Shown here one piece after another: positions 35,421-44,699 of a DNA stretch of 64,000 bases. Below the pieces are notes generated by a model. It saw only the letters and a program-made list of their open reading frames with translations. It had not been told where the DNA came from and searched no databases. Position 1 is the stretch's first letter, and the number at the start of each line of letters is the position of its first letter. The stretch lies in NCBI GenBank assembly GCA_944386595.1, contig CALXBQ010000003.1, positions 1 through 64,000 on the forward strand, written 5' to 3'. This DNA comes from an uncultured Clostridia bacterium (lineage in GTDB: Bacteria; Bacillota; Clostridia; Peptostreptococcales; Anaerovoracaceae). The translations under genes were made by a program, and so were the position numbers.

Positions 35421-36383
35421 TCAAAATTTATCAATATACTTCCGCGGCTTTATTTCAACCTGTGCAAGGACTACGGCAACTGCTATCAGAGCGGCACCTG
35501 CAACCTCTCTTAACGACATGGTCTCGTGGAGGAATATGACGCCTGCGGCAGCGCCGAAGACGGATTCCAGACTCATCAGAAGGGCTGCTACGGTAGGGTC
35601 CGTCTTCTTCTGGGCAGTCACCTGAAGAGCGTAGCACACTCCCACTCCCAACACTCCGGCAAAAACAAGGCTGACCCAGCAATATGCCAGAGCGTGCAGG
35701 GAAGGCTCCTCGAAGATGAGGGCAAAGATCGTGCAGTAGGCCGCCGCGAAGAAAAACTCCAGACACGCAAGATGTACTCCGTTCACTTCATGTACGAACT
35801 TTGATATGAGCTGGATATGCAGAGCGAAGCACAGGGTCGCAGCGACTATTATGACATCCGAAGGAGCGAGAATCACGCTGCCCCCGGCGCAGAGGAGGTA
35901 CAGTCCCACAGCCGAGATCCCGACTCCTATCCACGCTTTCAGCTTAGTCTTTATCCTGAAAAAGATCAGCCCTATGATCGGAACGAAAACGATGTAAAGC
36001 GCATTTATAAAGCTGGCCTTCGCCACGTCCGTATACATGAGACCGAACTGGACCATTACCGAGCCGCTTACAGTCACACCTCCGCACAGAGCGGAAACAG
36101 CTATAAGCTTTTTAAGACCGGCAGGACTGCTGCCGGTCTTTATCTCATTATCTGTACGTTTTGCCTCCTCAGCGAAGCTTCTTCCCATCATTTCGGCTGC
36201 TCTGCGGTTTGCACGTCTGTCCCAGGCGCTGATTGCAGCTATTATGATCAGCAGGGTGACGGCTCCTATAAAGCTCCTTGCAGCCATGAAGGTGAAGGGC
36301 TCCACATACTGACCTGCGACCTTCTGGAAGAGAAAGTTGCTCCCCCAGATCGCTGCAGCAATTATCAGCATAACGTTAGCCAT
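35421..36383 (-). CDS. EamA/DMT-family transporter
   Basis: 320 residues, about ten membrane helices in two EamA repeats (IAAAIWGSNFLFQKVAG at the N-terminus, ALLMSLESVFGAAAGVIFL in the second half). A charged loop of ~30 residues follows the second helix. It begins five bases after the alanine dehydrogenase stop, so they are co-transcribed. A role in amino-acid export is plausible from context only. Confidence 0.82.
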   Translation of the reverse strand: MANVMLIIAAAIWGSNFLFQKVAGQYVEPFTFMAARSFIGAVTLLIIIAAISAWDRRANRRAAEMMGRSFAEEAKRTDNEIKTGSSPAGLKKLIAVSALCGGVTVSGSVMVQFGLMYTDVAKASFINALYIVFVPIIGLIFFRIKTKLKAWIGVGISAVGLYLLCAGGSVILAPSDVIIVAATLCFALHIQLISKFVHEVNGVHLACLEFFFAAAYCTIFALIFEEPSLHALAYCWVSLVFAGVLGVGVCYALQVTAQKKTDPTVAALLMSLESVFGAAAGVIFLHETMSLREVAGAALIAVAVVLAQVEIKPRKYIDKF

Positions 36384-36387
36384 CAGA

Positions 36388-37509
36388 TCAGAACTCCTTT
36401 ACAATGTCGTCAGGAGAAGTGAACGGAATATCGTGCTTCTCCGCTGTCTCTAACAGAGTAAGCTTTCCGCCGTACGTTGTCAACCCTCTTCTCAGATGCT
36501 TATCGTCTTTAAGAGCTTTCTTTACACCCTTGTCTGCAATAGCAAGAACGAAAGGCAGCGTAGCATTGCAGAGAGTGGTCGATGCCGTGCGCGCAAATGC
36601 TGACGGAATGTTGTCCACACAGTAGTGCAGGATTCCTTCTTCGTAATATACAGGATCCTTGTGGGAGGTGGAGTGACATGTTTCCACCGCGCCTTCGTCA
36701 TCGCAGGCTACATCTATGATCATTGCGCCCTTCTTCATCAGCTTCAGATCCTCTCTGTATATGAGGTGATCCTTCCTGGTTTTCGGCCAAAGTATGCAGT
36801 TTATAACCACGTCCGAAACCTTGAGGCACTCGAGAAGATTGGTTCTGTTGGAGAACAGGAAGCTTACGTTATCTCCGAATCTCTCCTTCGCTTTCAGCAT
36901 TGCGTCATAATTCACGTCCAGCATGTTTACCCTGTTGCCGAATCCCGAAGCCAGTTCGCATGCGCCGATTCCGGAGTGTCCGCAGCCTATGATTGTAACT
37001 ACAGGAGTTGCAACTCCGCATACGTTTGCGAGAAGCTGTCCCGTTCCACCGTTTATGGTCTGGGAGAAGTGGAGAGCTGCAAGGAATCCTCCCTTTCCTG
37101 CCAGTTCGCTCATAGGCGAAAGAAGCGGCCACTGACCCCTGTCGTCGGAGATGTCCTCATAAGCTATGCTGGTGCATCTGCTCTTCATCAGAGCTTCCGT
37201 CTGATCCTTATGGGCATTGGAGTGAATGTAGGTCATGACGATCATATCGTCTCTGAGATACTTGTACTCCTCCGGGAATACCTCCTTGACCTTATAGATG
37301 AGATCCGAGGATGTCCAGAGCTCTTCAGCAGTCATTTTGATCTGGGCCCCGGCATTTTCATAATCCTCATCGGAATATCCGCTGCCTTTGCCTGCATCGT
37401 GTTCAACGTACACCGTGTGACCGTGTCTGACGAGCTCCGCAACTGCTGAAGGCACTGCGGCAACTCTGTATTCGCTTTCCTTTATTTCCTTTATAACGCC
37501 TATCTTCAT
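36388..37509 (-). CDS. ald: alanine dehydrogenase
   Basis: 373 residues of the alanine dehydrogenase/transhydrogenase N-terminal family. The start MKIGVIKEIKESEYRVAAVP is typical. The catalytic segment VEHDAGKGSGYSDEDY and the NAD-binding motif TIIGCGHSGIGACELASGFG are present. It deaminates L-alanine to pyruvate with NADH formation, which would serve the oxidative branch opposite glycine reduction. Related family members act on other amino acids, so the substrate carries some doubt. Confidence 0.8.
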   Translation of the reverse strand: MKIGVIKEIKESEYRVAAVPSAVAELVRHGHTVYVEHDAGKGSGYSDEDYENAGAQIKMTAEELWTSSDLIYKVKEVFPEEYKYLRDDMIVMTYIHSNAHKDQTEALMKSRCTSIAYEDISDDRGQWPLLSPMSELAGKGGFLAALHFSQTINGGTGQLLANVCGVATPVVTIIGCGHSGIGACELASGFGNRVNMLDVNYDAMLKAKERFGDNVSFLFSNRTNLLECLKVSDVVINCILWPKTRKDHLIYREDLKLMKKGAMIIDVACDDEGAVETCHSTSHKDPVYYEEGILHYCVDNIPSAFARTASTTLCNATLPFVLAIADKGVKKALKDDKHLRRGLTTYGGKLTLLETAEKHDIPFTSPDDIVKEF

Positions 37510-37552
37510 TTTTTACCTCCTGAAAGCCATACGTTCCAATGTTGATTCATAT

Positions 37553-37590
37553 AAAAACCGGGAATACGGCTGATGTCGTATTCCCGAAAA
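37553..37590 (-). terminator. terminator after the NhaC-like gene
   Basis: CGGGAATACG pairs with CGTATTCCCG and is followed on the minus strand by GTTTTTATAT. It separates the antiporter from alanine dehydrogenase; read-through may still link them. Confidence 0.75.
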
Positions 37591-37615
37591 GCACAGCCGT
37601 TAAATGACTGATTTT

Positions 37616-39022
37616 TTATTCCAGAAGCAGTCCTACTATGAGGAATCCTACGCAGGAAAGAGCCGCACAGGCTATGGCATATACCATCTGAGTCTTTGTA
37701 TGATCGATGTGGTCAGAGCCTGCTGCCAGAGACGACAGTATAGTCGTATCGGAAAGCGGCGAGCAGTGATCTCCGAAGCATCCTCCGCCGAGAACTGCAG
37801 CTACAGTTGCATATACTATGGAGTTTATCTCTCCTCCGGTTACGTTAAATGCCAAAGGAATAGCTATAGGAGTCATAATAGCGTATACGCCCCATGCGGT
37901 TCCGGTAAAGAAGGAGATAAACGCACAGATAAGGAATGTAAGTAGCACTACCAGCACAGGAGTCATCCAGCTTTCCGTTACGCTGATTACGAAGTTGGCG
38001 GTTCCCAGCTCCGTGCTGATTGCGTTGATGCAGTATGCAAGTGCAAGGATGAGCATAGCGCTCATAACGCTCTTTATACCTTCTACGGCGGTATCTACCA
38101 TTTCCTTAAGCGTTGCCATTCTCTGGATGAGCATTATTACGAACTGGTAAGCAACGGCTACAACGAATGCTTCCAGAGTGAGGGCGGAGCCGGTAACTAT
38201 ATAGGTTCCCACCGTAATTCCTATGATTATAATCGCAGGCATCAGGAAATTAAGAAGAAGATTTGGCTTTATTCCTTCTTTCGGTTTGATATTGTCAAGC
38301 TCCTGGCTGAGAAGCGGAGTAGCTCCGTCAGCTATAACCTTTCCTTCTTCATAAGCTCTCTTTTCAGCCTTTCTCATAGGTCCGAAATCAGGCACGATCC
38401 TGAAAGAAACCAAACCTGCAAGAACAAGAGCGAATATACAGTAGAAGTTAAACGGAACGGTATGCACGATTATGCCCTGAGCCGTAGTAGTATCTGCAAT
38501 AGGACCCAGTCCCACCAGAAGTCCTGCTACGTACACACCCCAGGAAGTGAACGGGATGAGGCAGCAGATAGGTGCCGAAGTGGAGTCACATATATACGCC
38601 AGCTTTTCTCTGGAAACTCTCGCCTTATCCGTTATAGGCCTCATGATGTTTCCTACGTAAAGAGGTGAGAAATAATCGGAGAACCAGATGAACATTCCGA
38701 GACACCATGCAAGACCTGCAGCGCCTCTCCTCTTCAGGTCCTTCTTCCCGACTATATCGGCAAATGCCTGAATAGCTCCCGACTTCTGAAAATAGGCAAC
38801 CATGATACCGATGAATACCTCGATGGCGATTACCCAGATGAAGTCAGCATTGCCGAGAGCTGACTGAACGATACCGGTAAATCCTGTAACGACGTTCTGT
38901 CCGGTAATAATAACTCCGACGATAACGCCGATAAGGATTGAAATAAGAGCGTCCCTTGTCACAAACGCCAGTATAAGCGCTATACCCGCAGGCGCAAGGG
39001 ATAAGATTCCATAACTATCCAT
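37616..39022 (-). CDS. NhaC-family Na+/H+ antiporter-like transporter
   Basis: About 468 residues, roughly eleven membrane helices, with the NhaC-family repeats (GVIVGVIITGQNVVTGF) and the motif GDHCSPLSDTTILSSLAAG near the C-terminus. Some members exchange organic acids or amino acids rather than only sodium and protons. AAAGGATGG before the ATG at 39022 decides the start over the ATG seven codons upstream. It is preceded by its own sigma-54 promoter, which suggests the substrate is tied to amino-acid fermentation. Confidence 0.82.
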   Translation of the reverse strand: MDSYGILSLAPAGIALILAFVTRDALISILIGVIVGVIITGQNVVTGFTGIVQSALGNADFIWVIAIEVFIGIMVAYFQKSGAIQAFADIVGKKDLKRRGAAGLAWCLGMFIWFSDYFSPLYVGNIMRPITDKARVSREKLAYICDSTSAPICCLIPFTSWGVYVAGLLVGLGPIADTTTAQGIIVHTVPFNFYCIFALVLAGLVSFRIVPDFGPMRKAEKRAYEEGKVIADGATPLLSQELDNIKPKEGIKPNLLLNFLMPAIIIIGITVGTYIVTGSALTLEAFVVAVAYQFVIMLIQRMATLKEMVDTAVEGIKSVMSAMLILALAYCINAISTELGTANFVISVTESWMTPVLVVLLTFLICAFISFFTGTAWGVYAIMTPIAIPLAFNVTGGEINSIVYATVAAVLGGGCFGDHCSPLSDTTILSSLAAGSDHIDHTKTQMVYAIACAALSCVGFLIVGLLLE

Positions 39023-39102
39023 AAACGTTTTCCATCCTTTCATAATTGATTAGTTTCTTCGGGGGAGCTACCCCCTCTGTCAACCGGCCACGCTAATATT
39101 TT

Positions 39103-39118
39103 AGCAATAAATGTGCCA
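39103..39118 (-). promoter_or_regulatory. sigma-54 promoter of the NhaC-like gene
   Basis: The minus strand reads TGGCAC, five bases, TTGCT. The predicted start is near 39091, about 70 nt before the ATG. No perfect GACA-N6-TGTC site is seen upstream. Confidence 0.8.
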
Positions 39119-39229
39119 ATAAAATAGACATCCTCGATATTCCTCGCATTTCCGTAAATTCCAACATTTCGCTCATGCTACCCCTCCTTGCTGCCTGACT
39201 TGCGCTTCATTTTATCTGACAAAAAATAA

Positions 39230-39253
39230 ACAACGGCGAAAATTCGCCGTTGT
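39230..39253 (-). terminator. terminator of the second peptide-transporter operon
   Basis: ACAACGGCGA pairs with TCGCCGTTGT, followed on the minus strand by TTATTTTTTG. It lies 38 bp past the small Cys-rich protein gene. Confidence 0.8.
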
Positions 39254-39290
39254 AAATCGCCAAATATCTGTCAAATATCCGCAGCCTTTT

Positions 39291-39545
39291 CTACCATTCG
39301 TTGGTCTTTATCGGCTTCAGACAGTTAGGCAGATGATCCTGATGAGCCCTGTGGATAGCCACGCACTCCTTACACATGCCGTGCCACCTGCATGGTTCTT
39401 CACATGTGCAGTGAGCGCCTCCGCTCGGATATGCCTCTCTGAACTGCTTTACGAATTCAGCTTCCGTAGCTCTGGCTTCCTCGGTCTTCCCCTCCTCGAA
39501 TAGCCTCAGCGCTTCGATTTCAATAGGATTATTCTCTATCTTCAT
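39291..39545 (-). CDS. small Cys/His-rich protein, stand-alone copy of the neighbour's C-terminal domain
   Basis: 84 residues. A helical N-terminal half (EALRLFEEGKTEEARATEAE) is followed by a Cys/His module: HCTCEEPC, then GMCKECVAIHRAHQDHLPNC. The whole protein aligns without large gaps to the last ~75 residues of the radical SAM protein encoded just upstream. The module resembles DUF6485-type metal-binding motifs. The function is not known. It could be a substrate, partner or metal carrier of the radical SAM enzyme. Confidence 0.75.
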   Translation of the reverse strand: MKIENNPIEIEALRLFEEGKTEEARATEAEFVKQFREAYPSGGAHCTCEEPCRWHGMCKECVAIHRAHQDHLPNCLKPIKTNEW

Positions 39546-39559
39546 AAGCTTCCTCCATT

Positions 39560-40579
39560 CTACTCAATGCTGGACGACACTATGTGCTTCATCCTGCGCT
39601 CTATTATTGGCTGCATACATGCGGGCAGCTGTTTCATATGGCCACGGTGATAGGCTATGCATTCCCTGCATCTGTTTCTGAAGGGATATTCACTGCTCAT
39701 AGGACAGTAACCGTCGTCATCCTCAGGAGTTCCGTAGTTCCTTCGAAACTCATCCAGAAACTTTTCCTGAAGTTCAAGAGCCTCTCTTCTGTCCCCTTTA
39801 GAAAAAGCGTCAAAAGCAGACTCAGCGGTTTCGTTTCCGTCTATGACCATCGTCGGTCCGCGGCTCTGTTCCTCGTGGGCTTCTGCCATCGCTTCTCTTA
39901 AAATTCTGTCCACCTCTGTCAGTCTTTCAGAAGATACCGCAAACCTTTCTCTGAACTTCTTATTTTCGCTTCTGTATACGTTTATCCCGTCGGGCTTTAT
40001 CTCTCTGACAAAGGCTGCAAGCCTTTCCAAAGATGCACCGTCATCGTTGTATCCCTTCATTATTCCTATGTCCAGAGACAGCCTGCCCGGGTACTGCTTT
40101 CTGAAGTCCGAAAGGTTTCTTATGAACTGATTCAGGCTGTAATGCTCGAGAGGTCTTTTCATCTCGTGGTACGTGCTCTCTGTAGTCATATCCACTTCCG
40201 CCACGACCTCATCGATTCTGTTCACCGTGTCCCTGTAATCTCTGTTGTTCAGAAGATAGCCGTTAGACATGAGCCTTATGTAAATTCCGTGCCGCTTTAT
40301 GAGATCCACCACGGGATCAAAGCAGTTGCTCAGAAGCGCCTCCCCCTTGGAATTCAAGAATACCTCATCCACATCGGATTCGGCAAGCTTCCAGTTCAGC
40401 TCCTGCAGGGAGCTGTCCACGCTGCCTAATATAGCTTTGTCCTCCTGTTTGCTGAGAGGCCCTTCATAGGGACACATGATACAATCATAGTTACAGAATT
40501 TACCAGGCAGAATATCCACCTCCAGCACCTTCTTCCCTCTGAAGGAATATATGCTGCTGTACTTGAATCCTTCCATCAA
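39560..40579 (-). CDS. radical SAM protein with C-terminal Cys/His domain
   Basis: 339 residues. The iron-sulfur motif C-x3-C-x2-C reads GKFCNYDCIMCPYEG near residue 31, followed by typical barrel segments (VFLNSKGEALL, IRLMSNGYLL). Residues ~255-325 form a separate domain with GYCPMSS then NRCRECIAYHRGHMKQLPAC, duplicated as the next gene. The reaction is unknown. It follows an M14 peptidase and a peptide importer on the same strand, so a link to peptide metabolism is a contextual guess. Confidence 0.85.
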   Translation of the reverse strand: MMEGFKYSSIYSFRGKKVLEVDILPGKFCNYDCIMCPYEGPLSKQEDKAILGSVDSSLQELNWKLAESDVDEVFLNSKGEALLSNCFDPVVDLIKRHGIYIRLMSNGYLLNNRDYRDTVNRIDEVVAEVDMTTESTYHEMKRPLEHYSLNQFIRNLSDFRKQYPGRLSLDIGIMKGYNDDGASLERLAAFVREIKPDGINVYRSENKKFRERFAVSSERLTEVDRILREAMAEAHEEQSRGPTMVIDGNETAESAFDAFSKGDRREALELQEKFLDEFRRNYGTPEDDDGYCPMSSEYPFRNRCRECIAYHRGHMKQLPACMQPIIERRMKHIVSSSIE

Positions 40580-40623
40580 CGATTACCTTCCTTTACAGAC
40601 AATTATATATCCGCGCACTTAAG

Positions 40624-42015
40624 TCAGCAGGCTGAATTTTTCAAATAATCTGCCACTACGAGGCCGCATCCGAGCTGTACTCCGATGAGCCTTCTTATGT
40701 CTATTACTTCATAATCTATATCTTTCTCCAGCCTGTCTGCAAGATCTCTGTGCAGCTTATCCGCCTCCTCGCAGGCTTTGCGGAGAACTCTCTCTCTCTC
40801 TTCGTTGTCTTCACCTGCCGGCATCCTTGCGAGCTCGTACTCGTGGGCTCTTATGAGCATACCGTAGCTTAAGAGCTTATAAAACTTGTTAATTTCAATA
40901 CTGTCAAAGGCTTCTGCCACCGTGGCGGTCCGCTCGTATTCCGGATCCGTTTCGGCTCCCTTCCTTTCGGCGGCCACGAGATCGTCGCTGCTGAAAGCCT
41001 TTATCGCCATGAGGAAAGGATTGTCATCGCCCAGGTACTTCTCCGATATCGAGAGTATCCTCTCCATAGCCTTGTTGGATTCGTCGTTCCAGTCGCACTT
41101 TTCCAAAACTACGCTCCGCCTGGTCCTGCCGCTTTCCGTCCTGTCCTTTATTCTCTTGTCGAAGAAGTACGGCAGCTCTGTAAGCAGGGTGAAACTTCCG
41201 TATTTTTCCGAAGCATAGTCCGCGCTGCACGTCCCGCAGTTTACGGCAGTGCTCATATCGGCATCGGTGTACTTTTCCATGTAGTCGTAGTCCTGCCTGA
41301 TGCCGAGGCCCTGGTATACTGCAGGGGCATACGGCACGCAGTAAGGAGCTTCCGGCTCGCCCAGATGCACCGGTACATCCTGTGCGTCTGCTGCCTCATA
41401 AAAGTCGCCGTATACTGCAGGTATATCCTTCGTCACATACCAGTAAGCTCCGCCGAAGCCTGCATTGTGGAGGGAGTATATAAACTCAGGCTTTACGGTG
41501 TCTATAAGCTTCATCATGGCTTCGGTTTCCGGAAGCGAATCGTGGAAGTGAAGCTCCTTATAGTCTATAGGGAACGTCCAGTCGACCTGCTTATAGCCTG
41601 CCGGTCTGAAGAAATTCCTCGAATAGTTGTAGAGCGTATACGGGCCCTTTATCCAGCCGCTGTTCATTCTGAACGCATCGATATCCCATACCTTTACGAT
41701 GTACCAGGTATAATCAAGCTCTTCCCTGAACTCTCTGTCCTCTGCGAGTTTTCTCGTAAAGTATTCCAGCATCATCGTACCTATGGGCTCGTTGGGATGA
41801 GGGCATCCGAACATAAGTCCCTTATGACTGCCGTCTCCGATTTTCAGGCAGAGCATGCTTTCACCGCTCCGGCTCTTTCCTATCTCGCTTACGCTTACAA
41901 TGTCAGGATATTCTTCCGCGAGAGCTCTTGACGATTCGTTCATTTCGTCCATGGTAAAAAACGTCTTATAGTCCGGTATTTCCTTAAGAATTCTGTCGTA
42001 TATCTCTTTTTTCAT
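40624..42015 (-). CDS. M14-family zinc carboxypeptidase-like protein
   Basis: 463 residues. The zinc motif HxxE lies in FGCPHPNEPIGTMM, with a further histidine in YSLHNAGFGGAYW, as expected for the M14 fold. The N-terminus has SEIGKSRSGESMLCLKIGDG, typical of the family. There is no signal peptide, so it probably trims imported peptides inside the cell. It follows the peptide-binding lipoprotein gene and precedes the radical SAM gene. Confidence 0.82.
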   Translation of the reverse strand: MKKEIYDRILKEIPDYKTFFTMDEMNESSRALAEEYPDIVSVSEIGKSRSGESMLCLKIGDGSHKGLMFGCPHPNEPIGTMMLEYFTRKLAEDREFREELDYTWYIVKVWDIDAFRMNSGWIKGPYTLYNYSRNFFRPAGYKQVDWTFPIDYKELHFHDSLPETEAMMKLIDTVKPEFIYSLHNAGFGGAYWYVTKDIPAVYGDFYEAADAQDVPVHLGEPEAPYCVPYAPAVYQGLGIRQDYDYMEKYTDADMSTAVNCGTCSADYASEKYGSFTLLTELPYFFDKRIKDRTESGRTRRSVVLEKCDWNDESNKAMERILSISEKYLGDDNPFLMAIKAFSSDDLVAAERKGAETDPEYERTATVAEAFDSIEINKFYKLLSYGMLIRAHEYELARMPAGEDNEERERVLRKACEEADKLHRDLADRLEKDIDYEVIDIRRLIGVQLGCGLVVADYLKNSAC

Positions 42016-42065
42016 GCTATCACCTAATCACAATGTGCTTTCCTTTAAAATATCACCCTGACACG

Positions 42066-42103
42066 GGGCGCACTGCAGGTAAGCTCCCGCCAGTGCGCCT
42101 TCA
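42066..42103. repeat. hairpin between the binding-protein and M14 genes
   Basis: GGCGCACTG and CAGTGCGCC form 9-bp arms with a GC-rich loop and no T tract. It may protect the upstream mRNA or weakly attenuate. Confidence 0.5.
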
Positions 42104-42118
42104 TATCGCTTTATCGGG

Positions 42119-43696
42119 TTATTTCATAGTAACGTGAGAGAAATCAGCCCAGCTCCACTTTCCTGCACCGTCGCTCGGCAGATTCTCGTACTGAGAGCCA
42201 TAAGCATCAGGGCCTACGAACTCAACGATAGGTACATAAGGCAGTTCCTCAGCTATAATAGCCTGAGCTTCCTTGTAGTACTCTGCGCTGTCTTCCTGGG
42301 TAGGGCCTTCCTTGCCTTTTGCCATAAGCTCATCGACTTCTGCATTGCTGTAGCTTCCTACGTTGGATGCCTGTCCTGTGCAGATTCTTGATGCCATTCC
42401 CGACGGGTCAGGGCCCATAAATCCTCCGATCAGGGTTATATCGAAGTCATGATTAACGGTAACCTTGCTTTCCCACGCATTGTACTCCGATACCTGAACG
42501 GTAACTTCTATACCTATTTTCTCCAGCTGTGCCTTGAGCAGATTTGCAGTATCAGGATATCCGGATCCCTCGAATACGGAAAGCTCCAGTCCTCTGATAT
42601 AGTATCCGTCAGCATCTTCAGTATATCCAGCTTCCTCGAGAAGAGCTCTTGCACCTTCAACATCCATGTCAGGGGCCGGGGCATCGGAGTTAGTAGCCCA
42701 TTCTATACTCGACGGATACATGTTGTATTCAGGTTCCTGGATTCCGCTGAATACCTTTTCGGAAATCTCATCTCTGTCAATTGCCTTTGCGATAGCAGTT
42801 CTTACTTCCTGTTTAGCAAGATCTCCCTGTTCGAAGTTGAATACCATCTTTATCGGAGATGGATATGCGTTGAGGAAGATATTTATGTTCTCATCTGCCT
42901 TCATATCTTCATAATAAGCTGCAGGCAGATTTTCCATAAAGTCAATCTCTCCGTTCTGAAGAGCCTGAACGGCTGTTGCCTCGTCAGGAATGATGGAGAA
43001 TATGAGCTTGGATACAGTGGATCCGTCAGGGTAGTTCTCATCTGCAACGAGAGTTACGCTTTCACCGGACTCGTGAGATTCCAGTTTGAAAGGTCCGCAT
43101 GTTACAGGTTCCTCTGCAGCAGCGTTATCTTCCCACGCCTCTCCGTTATTCCAAACGTGCTCAGGCAGGATAAAGGTTCCATACCATCCGAGCAGATTCA
43201 GAAAGCTCATGTCAGGCTGAGTGAGTTTGAACACCACGGTGTAGTCGTCCGGTGTTTCAATGGACGAAACCACTGCCATGTTAGCGCTGAAGGTTGCCAG
43301 AGGATTTTCCGCAATCGCTTCAAAGGTATACTTTACGTCCTCGGATGTGAGCGGCTCACCGTCAGACCATACCAGATCGTCTCTGAGAGTAAATGTAAGC
43401 TCGGTTGCATCTTCGTTGTAGGACCATTCCTTTGCAGCCTCTGCAACAACGTTACCTTTTGTTGTGTCAAGACCTACAAGACGTCTGTACATATTCTGCG
43501 CGATAGGGAACAGATTGTCGTCTGCCGCTCCGTCAGGATTGAAGGATGCGGGGTCACCTATCGAACGGACTATAAATGTGTCCACATTTCCGCCTGAGGA
43601 TTCTCCGGACGATCCTCCGCTGTCGGAGCTTCCGCAGGAGAACATTGATAATGCCATAATCATTATCAGGCCTGCAACAAACAATTTCTTTTTCAT
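42119..43696 (-). CDS. peptide-binding lipoprotein (SBP family 5)
   Basis: About 525 residues. The signal peptide of MKKKLFVAGLIMIMALSMFSC ends in a lipobox cysteine, followed by a Ser/Gly linker. The family 5 signature region WSDGEPLTSEDVKYTFE is present. AGGAGGTTAAAA precedes the ATG at 43696, so the upstream frame extension is rejected. It is the fifth gene of the sigma-54-driven operon. The order permease-permease-ATPase-ATPase-binding protein is the reverse of the first transporter cluster. Confidence 0.88.
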   Translation of the reverse strand: MKKKLFVAGLIMIMALSMFSCGSSDSGGSSGESSGGNVDTFIVRSIGDPASFNPDGAADDNLFPIAQNMYRRLVGLDTTKGNVVAEAAKEWSYNEDATELTFTLRDDLVWSDGEPLTSEDVKYTFEAIAENPLATFSANMAVVSSIETPDDYTVVFKLTQPDMSFLNLLGWYGTFILPEHVWNNGEAWEDNAAAEEPVTCGPFKLESHESGESVTLVADENYPDGSTVSKLIFSIIPDEATAVQALQNGEIDFMENLPAAYYEDMKADENINIFLNAYPSPIKMVFNFEQGDLAKQEVRTAIAKAIDRDEISEKVFSGIQEPEYNMYPSSIEWATNSDAPAPDMDVEGARALLEEAGYTEDADGYYIRGLELSVFEGSGYPDTANLLKAQLEKIGIEVTVQVSEYNAWESKVTVNHDFDITLIGGFMGPDPSGMASRICTGQASNVGSYSNAEVDELMAKGKEGPTQEDSAEYYKEAQAIIAEELPYVPIVEFVGPDAYGSQYENLPSDGAGKWSWADFSHVTMK

Positions 43697-43712
43697 TTTT
43701 AACCTCCTATTT

Positions 43713-44696
43713 TTATTCCGCATTCATACACGTGATCCAATGGGTGTCGGACAGATTTTTTTTATCCGGATACTCTTTCAGGCACTTTTCGCATGCCATA
43801 AAGCATCTCGGAGCAAAATAGCAGCCCGGGCCGGGATCAAGTGGAGTCGGCGGTTCTCCGGTTATTGATATTTCCTCCCTTTCGTCATCCGGATCTATAG
43901 ACGCGCAGTTTGAAATCAGCGCCTTAGTGTACGGATGTCCGGGATTGTTGACTACTTCGTCCGCTTTGCCGTATTCCACCACCTTTCCCAGATACATTAC
44001 GGCTATATTATCCGAAATATATCTGGTGAGAGCTATATCGTGACTTATGAACATCACCGCGGTGTTATGCAGTTTTGCCAGATCCAGCAGCATGTTTATA
44101 ATCTCGGCTCTTACCGAAACGTCAAGCATAGACACCGGCTCGTCCGCCACGATAAACTCCGGGTCAAGAAGCATCGCTCTTATAATCGATATGCGCTGCA
44201 GCTGTCCTCCGGAAAGCTCATGAGGATACCGCTTCATAATATCTTCGCCCGGGACAAGTCCGCCTTCCTCGAGCCTTTCAATGCATAGCTTCCTCCTTTC
44301 CTCTTTACTGTTTCCGATATTATGATTCTTAAGCGGCCTCAGCAGTATCTGCTCAATGGTATCTCTCGGCGTAAACGTATCGAAGGGATTCTGGAATATT
44401 ATCTGTACCGATCTTCTGAAAGCTTTCATATCATTTTTGATAAGCTCTTTTGTGGATACCCCATTTATCAGACAGTCGCCTGCCGTGGGGGTCTCCAGCC
44501 TTGTCAGAAGCTTTCCGAGAGTGGACTTTCCGCAGCCCGATTCTCCGATTACTCCCAGAATCTCTCCCTTCTGTATGCTGAGATTGATATCATCGTTGGC
44601 CTTTATAAACTTCTTCTCGTGATTTATCAGCTTGTCGCCCTTGTACGGGTACCACTTGCTTATATTTTCTACTGATACATATGGTTTTTCGCTCAT
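43713..44696 (-). CDS. oppF: oligopeptide/dipeptide ABC transporter ATPase, OppF type
   Basis: 327 residues. Walker [13 protein letters not shown], signature LSGGQLQRISIIR, Walker B FIVADEPVSMLDVS. The C-terminal Cys-rich peptide-transporter extension (GCYFAPRCFMACEKC) is present. It follows the OppD-type gene by three bases. Confidence 0.9.
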   Translation of the reverse strand: MSEKPYVSVENISKWYPYKGDKLINHEKKFIKANDDINLSIQKGEILGVIGESGCGKSTLGKLLTRLETPTAGDCLINGVSTKELIKNDMKAFRRSVQIIFQNPFDTFTPRDTIEQILLRPLKNHNIGNSKEERRKLCIERLEEGGLVPGEDIMKRYPHELSGGQLQRISIIRAMLLDPEFIVADEPVSMLDVSVRAEIINMLLDLAKLHNTAVMFISHDIALTRYISDNIAVMYLGKVVEYGKADEVVNNPGHPYTKALISNCASIDPDDEREEISITGEPPTPLDPGPGCYFAPRCFMACEKCLKEYPDKKNLSDTHWITCMNAE

Positions 44697-44699
44697 AGG

